A stretch of DNA of 64,000 nucleotides from JAKLIN01 sp964544395. GTDB taxonomy: Archaea; Nanobdellota; Nanobdellia; Pacearchaeales; GW2011-AR1. Below, piece after piece: positions 59,623-64,000 of this stretch; position 1 is the first letter of the stretch; each line of letters begins with the position of its first letter. The notes below the pieces were generated by a model that was not told the DNA's origin, searched no databases, and saw only the letters and a program-made list of their open reading frames with translations. The DNA is taken from contig CAZJAO010000001.1 of assembly GCA_964544395.1 (NCBI GenBank), positions 1 through 64,000 on the forward strand. The letters are read 5' to 3'. Position numbers and translations under genes: made by a program.

Positions 59623-61941
59623 TTATAAAAAAGAGACTTTATCTTCCGCCTCTGCCTCTTTCTTCTTCTGGTATTCTTCCATCCTTACCTTGTTTGTAGG
59701 GCATTGGGGATTAAAGCAGAAAATCCATGGCTTTCTGCCCTTTGAAAGTCTCATTAGCATAGGGAATCCGCATGCCTCACAGATTTTCTCGGTTTTTTTG
59801 ATTAGCCCATTCGGAGGCAGGCTGTAAGTGTTCTTGCATTCAGGATACTTGTTGCATGCGACAAAAGATCTTCGTGTCTTCTTGGAATATATTATTGCGA
59901 GATTTCCCTGTCCGCACTTAGGACATTTGTTCAAAGTATTCAATCTTTTTTGCTCCTCAATCAAATCAAGATTGGCTTCAAGCAATTCTCTTCCAATATT
60001 ATTCTTATTCTTATCAAAATGTACTATAATCTCTGTAATAGCATCTTCTGCTTCACGGATAATCTTGTCTTCTTTTTCCTGAAATCCTTTATTCTCTTCC
60101 TGCATCCTTTCCATTTCATCTTCAAAATTTCTTGTCAGCTGTTCATCGATAATAATTGGTGAATATCTTTCCATTGTGGAAATCAACGACAAGCCAAGGG
60201 GGGTTGCTTCAATGCTTTTTTCCCTGATGTAACCCCGATCATAAAGAGTTTCCAGGATTGCAGCTCTTGTTGCTTTCGTTCCAAGATTTCTTTTTTCAAG
60301 TTCAGCCACAATTGAAGCAGGCGAATATCTTTTCGGTGGCTGCGTTTCTTTCTCTTCATTTCTTACTTTGGTAATTTCAAACTCGCCATCTGCATCGGGA
60401 ATATTTTTTTCATCAATCTTAGCAGGATAAACTTCCATCCAGCCTTTCTTTCTGATAGAAGAGCCTTTTAATGTAAATTTCATTCCATCGATAACACCTG
60501 AAACTGTTTTTCTGTCAATAATTGCATCATCACAGAATAAAGCAACAAATCTTCTTACAATTAAATCATATAACTTCCTTTCTTCAGCAGATAATGTTGC
60601 GTCCATATTTTCACCTGTCGGGAAGATAGAAGGATGTGCTGAATCTGTTTTTTCTCCTTCAACAGGTTTGTCTCTTATAATTAATTTCGTCATAGGATAT
60701 TCTCTTGACAATTTTTTCAAAATCTCTCTATATTCAACAGATTCTGGAAGTTTCTGACTTGATGTTCTTGGATAAGAAATCATTCCGCCAAGATAAAGCG
60801 ATTGTGCAATCTGCAGAGTTCTCGCAGGAGTAAAGCCGCAAAGCTTGTAAGCTTCGGTCTGCAAGGCCGTCAGATTAAAAGGAGGATTTGGGGGAATGCT
60901 CTGGCTTGTCTTCTCGGTCTTTAGCAAAATCTTCTTTCCTACAAGATTGTCAAATTTTCCAAGTTCTGCTTTATCAAAAATGTCTTTGTTATATTGAAGT
61001 TCAAAAATCATAGGACGTGTATCTTTGTTCTGGACTGTGATAAATACGTCCCAATACTTTACTGGCTTGAATTCCTGAATTTCTCTTTCTTTCTCAACAA
61101 TAATATTAAGTGTCGGTCCTTGAACTCTTCCGATAGACATTATCTTGAATCTCCCCGTTGATTTTATAGCATCCATCAATGCTCTTGATAAATTAATTCC
61201 ATAAAGCCAATCAAGATAATGCCTTGTTTCTCCTGCAATCGCCTGTCCCCAATCAAGATGAGGAAGTTTGTTATCATAAGAATTGTTCAATTCAGCAGAG
61301 GTTAATGTTGAAAATTTCATCCTGTTTGCATCTTCCTGCCCGCAAAGATATCTTACAATATTCAATCCAATAACTTCACCTTCCACATCATAATCTGTAG
61401 CGATGGTCACGCTTCCAGCGCCTTTTACCAGTCTTAAAATAGAATCATAATATCTTTTCGTGAAATCATTTTTCTTGGCTAAATAATTTGGAACCCAGTA
61501 AATATCAAAAACAGGTGTCCCAGCATTTCTTGTCCTTTGCGTCAGAGTAAACAAATGTCCGACAGCACAGGTTACAATAATTTTCTTTCCCTTTCTGTCA
61601 ACTTCATAATAATTAACTCCTCCGATATTTTTCGTTGTAGCTTTTCCTAGGGCGCTTGCAATTTTTGCAGCTGCTTGTGGCTTTTCAGTTATAACTAATT
61701 CATATCCTTCTTTCTTGAGCTTAAATTTGGAAGATTCATATTTAACAGAACCAGATATTTTTTTTCCTGAAACAACTCTCTTCTTGCCTCTTTTTTTGGA
61801 TCTCTTTATTTCAACAGTCGGCAAAGGCAATGCCTTAACAGACTTTTTCTCAACAGCATGAGCCAAATCAGTCTCACTTATAGGAAAATAATTCTCTGCT
61901 GTAACCTGTTCACGACTTTTCGTTTTCTTTTTTCTAAGCAT
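59623..61941 (-). CDS. topA: DNA topoisomerase I (type IA)
   Basis: A 772-residue type IA enzyme. The start is set at MLRKKKTKSRE; the frame is open upstream, but that part has no family similarity and would overlap the divergent pyrD start. The Toprim domain has VITEKPQAAAKIASALG and the metal site TDYDVEGEVIG, the active Tyr is in SYPRTSSQKLP, and the C-terminus carries two zinc-ribbon pairs (CPKCGQG...CNKYPEC, CEACGFP...CFNPQC). The N-terminal 50 residues are basic. It relaxes negative supercoils. Confidence 0.95.
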   Translation of the reverse strand: MLRKKKTKSREQVTAENYFPISETDLAHAVEKKSVKALPLPTVEIKRSKKRGKKRVVSGKKISGSVKYESSKFKLKKEGYELVITEKPQAAAKIASALGKATTKNIGGVNYYEVDRKGKKIIVTCAVGHLFTLTQRTRNAGTPVFDIYWVPNYLAKKNDFTKRYYDSILRLVKGAGSVTIATDYDVEGEVIGLNIVRYLCGQEDANRMKFSTLTSAELNNSYDNKLPHLDWGQAIAGETRHYLDWLYGINLSRALMDAIKSTGRFKIMSIGRVQGPTLNIIVEKEREIQEFKPVKYWDVFITVQNKDTRPMIFELQYNKDIFDKAELGKFDNLVGKKILLKTEKTSQSIPPNPPFNLTALQTEAYKLCGFTPARTLQIAQSLYLGGMISYPRTSSQKLPESVEYREILKKLSREYPMTKLIIRDKPVEGEKTDSAHPSIFPTGENMDATLSAEERKLYDLIVRRFVALFCDDAIIDRKTVSGVIDGMKFTLKGSSIRKKGWMEVYPAKIDEKNIPDADGEFEITKVRNEEKETQPPKRYSPASIVAELEKRNLGTKATRAAILETLYDRGYIREKSIEATPLGLSLISTMERYSPIIIDEQLTRNFEDEMERMQEENKGFQEKEDKIIREAEDAITEIIVHFDKNKNNIGRELLEANLDLIEEQKRLNTLNKCPKCGQGNLAIIYSKKTRRSFVACNKYPECKNTYSLPPNGLIKKTEKICEACGFPMLMRLSKGRKPWIFCFNPQCPTNKVRMEEYQKKKEAEAEDKVSFL

Positions 61942-62011
61942 GATTTTAGTATAAAAGAGGCATTTTTTAACTTTGTGATATATTTTTAATATAAAAAATC
62001 TTGAAATAAAG

Positions 62012-63067
62012 ATGGTTAATTTGAAATGGAGAAAAACTAAGTTCTTAGTATCCAAATTGCCTCCAAAATTATCAATCGGGGTTTATTCTCTGGGACGCCA
62101 AGTATTCTTGTCCGGGATGAAAAGAGAAACTCCAAAAGAAGCTTATGTCCCCCCTCAAAGCCTGAACAGGAAATTATGGGGCATTGATTTTAGAACTCCT
62201 TTATTTAATGCAGCGGGAGTGTTCAAGGATTTCAGCTGTTATGATTTAGCATTCAAACAGGGCGCAGGAGCTTATTTGGTAGGAACAATAACTCCTACGA
62301 GTAATGAAGGAAATCAGATTAATAGTATTCACCTGCCATTTGCAATTTATCCAAATTCTCATGCATCTTCAAATTCATTAGGACTGCCTAATAAAGGAAT
62401 AATCAAGATATTGAAAGGAATTTCTGAAATTGAACGGCATGAAGGATTTCCAATTGGAATAAGCTTAACATCAGACTCTTTGGAAGAATTAGTGTATTCA
62501 CTGCAATTATGTGAAGGGAGCAGGATTGATTTTGTTGAACTTAATGAAAGCTGCCCAAATAAAAAAAATGCAGGGAATTTGAAGCAGAGATTGGAATACG
62601 TAAAGAAAAAATTCCTAGAAAAAGCAGATTTTCCCGTTATTATCAAGCTTTCAAATGATTTGGATTTTGCTCAAATTCCAGACATTATGGATTCGCTCTT
62701 TGAACTCGGTTATGATGGAATAAATCTGGGGAATAGTTCAACAGATTATCATGCGATAAGGAATAAAATTCATTTGAAGGATTTGCCTCTTTATGATTTT
62801 TTCACAAAAAATTTCAAGGGAGGAGTAAGCGGTGAACCATTAAAGCATATATCTTTAGAATTGTCAAGCATCGCAGTTCAATATGTTAAAGCAGCTTCTC
62901 CACGGCAAGAATTTCATGTTACAAGAACAGGAGGAATTCAAACTCGGGAAGATATTTCTGCTTCTGAAGAAGCGGAGATATCATTAAACCAAATGGGTGT
63001 TGGATATTTTGAGAGTTTAATTGCTCATGGAAATGATTTGTATAAAGATATCTGGGAGAAAGAATAA
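62012..63067 (+). CDS. pyrD: Dihydroorotate dehydrogenase
   Basis: A 351-residue FMN enzyme of pyrimidine synthesis. Motifs are FRTPLFNAAGVFKD, GAGAYLVGTITPT, the NSLGLPNKGI site, the catalytic-loop region VELNESCPNKKN and the phosphate-binding VTRTGGIQTREDI. It has a basic N-terminal extension (KWRKTKFLVSKLPPKL) that could contact the membrane, as in class 2 enzymes. UMP kinase elsewhere in the window is in the same pathway. Confidence 0.9.
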   Translation: MVNLKWRKTKFLVSKLPPKLSIGVYSLGRQVFLSGMKRETPKEAYVPPQSLNRKLWGIDFRTPLFNAAGVFKDFSCYDLAFKQGAGAYLVGTITPTSNEGNQINSIHLPFAIYPNSHASSNSLGLPNKGIIKILKGISEIERHEGFPIGISLTSDSLEELVYSLQLCEGSRIDFVELNESCPNKKNAGNLKQRLEYVKKKFLEKADFPVIIKLSNDLDFAQIPDIMDSLFELGYDGINLGNSSTDYHAIRNKIHLKDLPLYDFFTKNFKGGVSGEPLKHISLELSSIAVQYVKAASPRQEFHVTRTGGIQTREDISASEEAEISLNQMGVGYFESLIAHGNDLYKDIWEKE

Positions 63068-63574
63068 ATGGCGGATATTTTCCTGATATTAGTAATAACT
63101 TTTCTGGCTATATTTTTTATTTGGATTTCATCGGCTTTATTTGGCGCCCCTTTTCAGCCAAGTTCCGACAAGGAATTAAAAGAAATAATGGAACTCGCAA
63201 ACGTAAAGAAAGGACAGAAGACTGCAGATTTAGGTTCTGGAAACGGAAAAATTGTAATTGAATTTGCAAAGCACGGCGCATATGCCCATGGTTTCGAGAT
63301 AAATCCTCTTCTCGTCTTACTTTCCCAAAAAAGGATAAAAAAACTTGGTCTGCAAAATAATGCTACGATTCATTGGAAAAATTTCATGAAACAGAATTTT
63401 TCAGATTTTGATATTATAACTTCTTTCCAGATAAGTTATATTATGCCGGATTTAGAAGAAAAGTTAATGCGGGAATTAAAATCCAGTTCTAGAGTTGTAT
63501 CAAATACCTGGAAATTTCCGAAGTGGAAACCGAAAAGAAAAATGGGGCATGTTTATTTGTATAAGAAAGACTAA
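63068..63574 (+). CDS. Membrane-anchored SAM methyltransferase (FAM173/ATPSCKMT-like)
   Basis: A 168-residue protein. An N-terminal membrane helix (FLILVITFLAIFFIWISSAL) precedes a class I methyltransferase: ADLGSGNGKIVIEFAKHGAY (SAM loop), GFEINPLLVLLSQKRI, and the FAM173-type end SYIMPDLEEKLMRELKSSSR then KFPKWKPKRK. Eukaryotic relatives methylate lysine of ATP synthase subunit c and of ADP/ATP carriers. The substrate here is unknown. It starts directly after pyrD. Confidence 0.85.
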   Translation: MADIFLILVITFLAIFFIWISSALFGAPFQPSSDKELKEIMELANVKKGQKTADLGSGNGKIVIEFAKHGAYAHGFEINPLLVLLSQKRIKKLGLQNNATIHWKNFMKQNFSDFDIITSFQISYIMPDLEEKLMRELKSSSRVVSNTWKFPKWKPKRKMGHVYLYKKD

Positions 63575-63610
63575 AGAAATCTTTATATATCCCCTTAAAT
63601 TAATTGATAT

Positions 63611-64000
63611 ATGACTGAAGTTCCAACATTAGTTAAAGTTCTTGCGGTCTTGGATTATATTGGCTCAGGATTTACAATTCTTGCAGGATTTGTGTTTCTC
63701 TTTGGAGGTGCTTTTTTCAGTTCGATAATCTCTTCTTTGCTTCCAGGCTTCGAAGGTTTTGTAAGTATCGGCGTTATTGTTTTAGGGGTATTCTTTATTG
63801 CATTTGGAGTTTTAGGAATTTTTGTTGGAAGAGGATTATGGAGAGGAAAGAATTGGGCAAGAATTTTAACTATCATCTTATCAGCAATTGGAATAGCTTT
63901 ATCTCTGATATCTCTCGTTGGAGGCAATTTCAGCAATATTATTAATTTAGTAATAGGGACAGCAATATTTGGATATCTTACATTTAGCAATAAAGTAAGA
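63611..64000 (+). CDS. Multi-helix membrane protein, 3' end outside window
   Basis: At least 130 residues: ATG 63611 (MTEVPTLVKVLAVLDYI), then about four hydrophobic segments (AGFVFLFGGAFFSSIISSLL, VLGVFFIAFGVLGIFVGRG, ILTIILSAIGIALSLISLV), and the frame runs off the window. No family is recognised. A TATA box (TTTATATAT) sits about 25 nt before the start. Confidence 0.65.
   Translation, partial: MTEVPTLVKVLAVLDYIGSGFTILAGFVFLFGGAFFSSIISSLLPGFEGFVSIGVIVLGVFFIAFGVLGIFVGRGLWRGKNWARILTIILSAIGIALSLISLVGGNFSNIINLVIGTAIFGYLTFSNKVR

Noticed and set aside
61942..62055. Upstream extension of TopA
   Set aside because: The added 38 residues are hydrophobic, unrelated to topoisomerases, and overlap the promoter and start of the divergent pyrD gene.

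Overview
The window is a piece of a low-GC archaeal chromosome. The evidence is archaeal-type information-processing genes: aRF1 with NIKS and GGQ, Rpo11, alpha-NAC, aMBF1, Sec61-beta, RadB, NreA with a PIP box, and Dph2. There is also an intron-containing tRNA-Glu with a bulge-helix-bulge splice site, tRNAs without encoded CCA, and TATA boxes about 25 nt ahead of many start codons (leaderless transcripts). Small membrane proteins, Cys-rich pilin-like and Asn/Thr-rich surface proteins, and many short unknown proteins suggest a DPANN lineage of the Woesearchaeota/Pacearchaeota kind. That placement is inference. There is no rRNA, CRISPR array or complete insertion sequence.

Layout. 1-3.2 kb: the 3' part of a ferric-reductase-like flavocytochrome and an ABC-2 exporter. 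3.2-7.5 kb: a SUF iron-sulfur operon (sufB, a sufU-like scaffold, sufC, an FNR-like flavoprotein), a divergent Cys-cluster HTH regulator and a DUF1858 redox protein. 7.6-14.6 kb: sugar metabolism (nagB, PIG-L deacetylase, GT4, GH130 phosphorylase, an alpha/alpha-barrel glycosidase, and a GT4-alpha/alpha-barrel fusion). 14.7-24.3 kb: SOD, a 7TM protein with a winged helix, and two MacB-type ABC cassettes with secreted accessory proteins. 24.5-28.1 kb: tRNA-Ser, glutaredoxin, thioredoxin reductase, an LUD protein, and a 2Fe-2S ferredoxin coupled to dph2. 28.1-33.2 kb: surface proteins, including a tail-collar/repeat protein and a pilin-like protein. 33.2-45.1 kb: tRNA-Ile, DisA, a zinc-ribbon/CS protein, an MFS carrier, tRNA-Gln, intron-bearing tRNA-Glu, LemA, PEP synthase, UMP kinase, tRNA-Thr and small membrane proteins. 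45.2-64 kb: metG plus a separate tRNA-binding subunit, a MinD-like ATPase, NAC, sec61-beta, valS, prf1, scpB, GT2, aMBF1, rpo11, radB-nreA, an RRM protein, topA, pyrD, a membrane-anchored methyltransferase and a truncated membrane protein.

The strongest unexplained signal is a 14-16 bp palindrome, ATTAACTATAGTTAAT, between TATA box and start codon of sufB and of the DUF1858 gene. Two-mismatch copies occupy the same place before SOD and the LUD gene. With the neighbouring Cys4-type HTH regulator this looks like an iron-sulfur/oxidative-stress regulon. A second signal is a family of short palindromic elements (GAACC...GGTTC hairpins and a larger GCGAGG... hairpin) scattered between genes and into the ends of reading frames. 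Copies extend SufC and PIG-L and lie ahead of the MFS gene, much as Rickettsia palindromic elements do.
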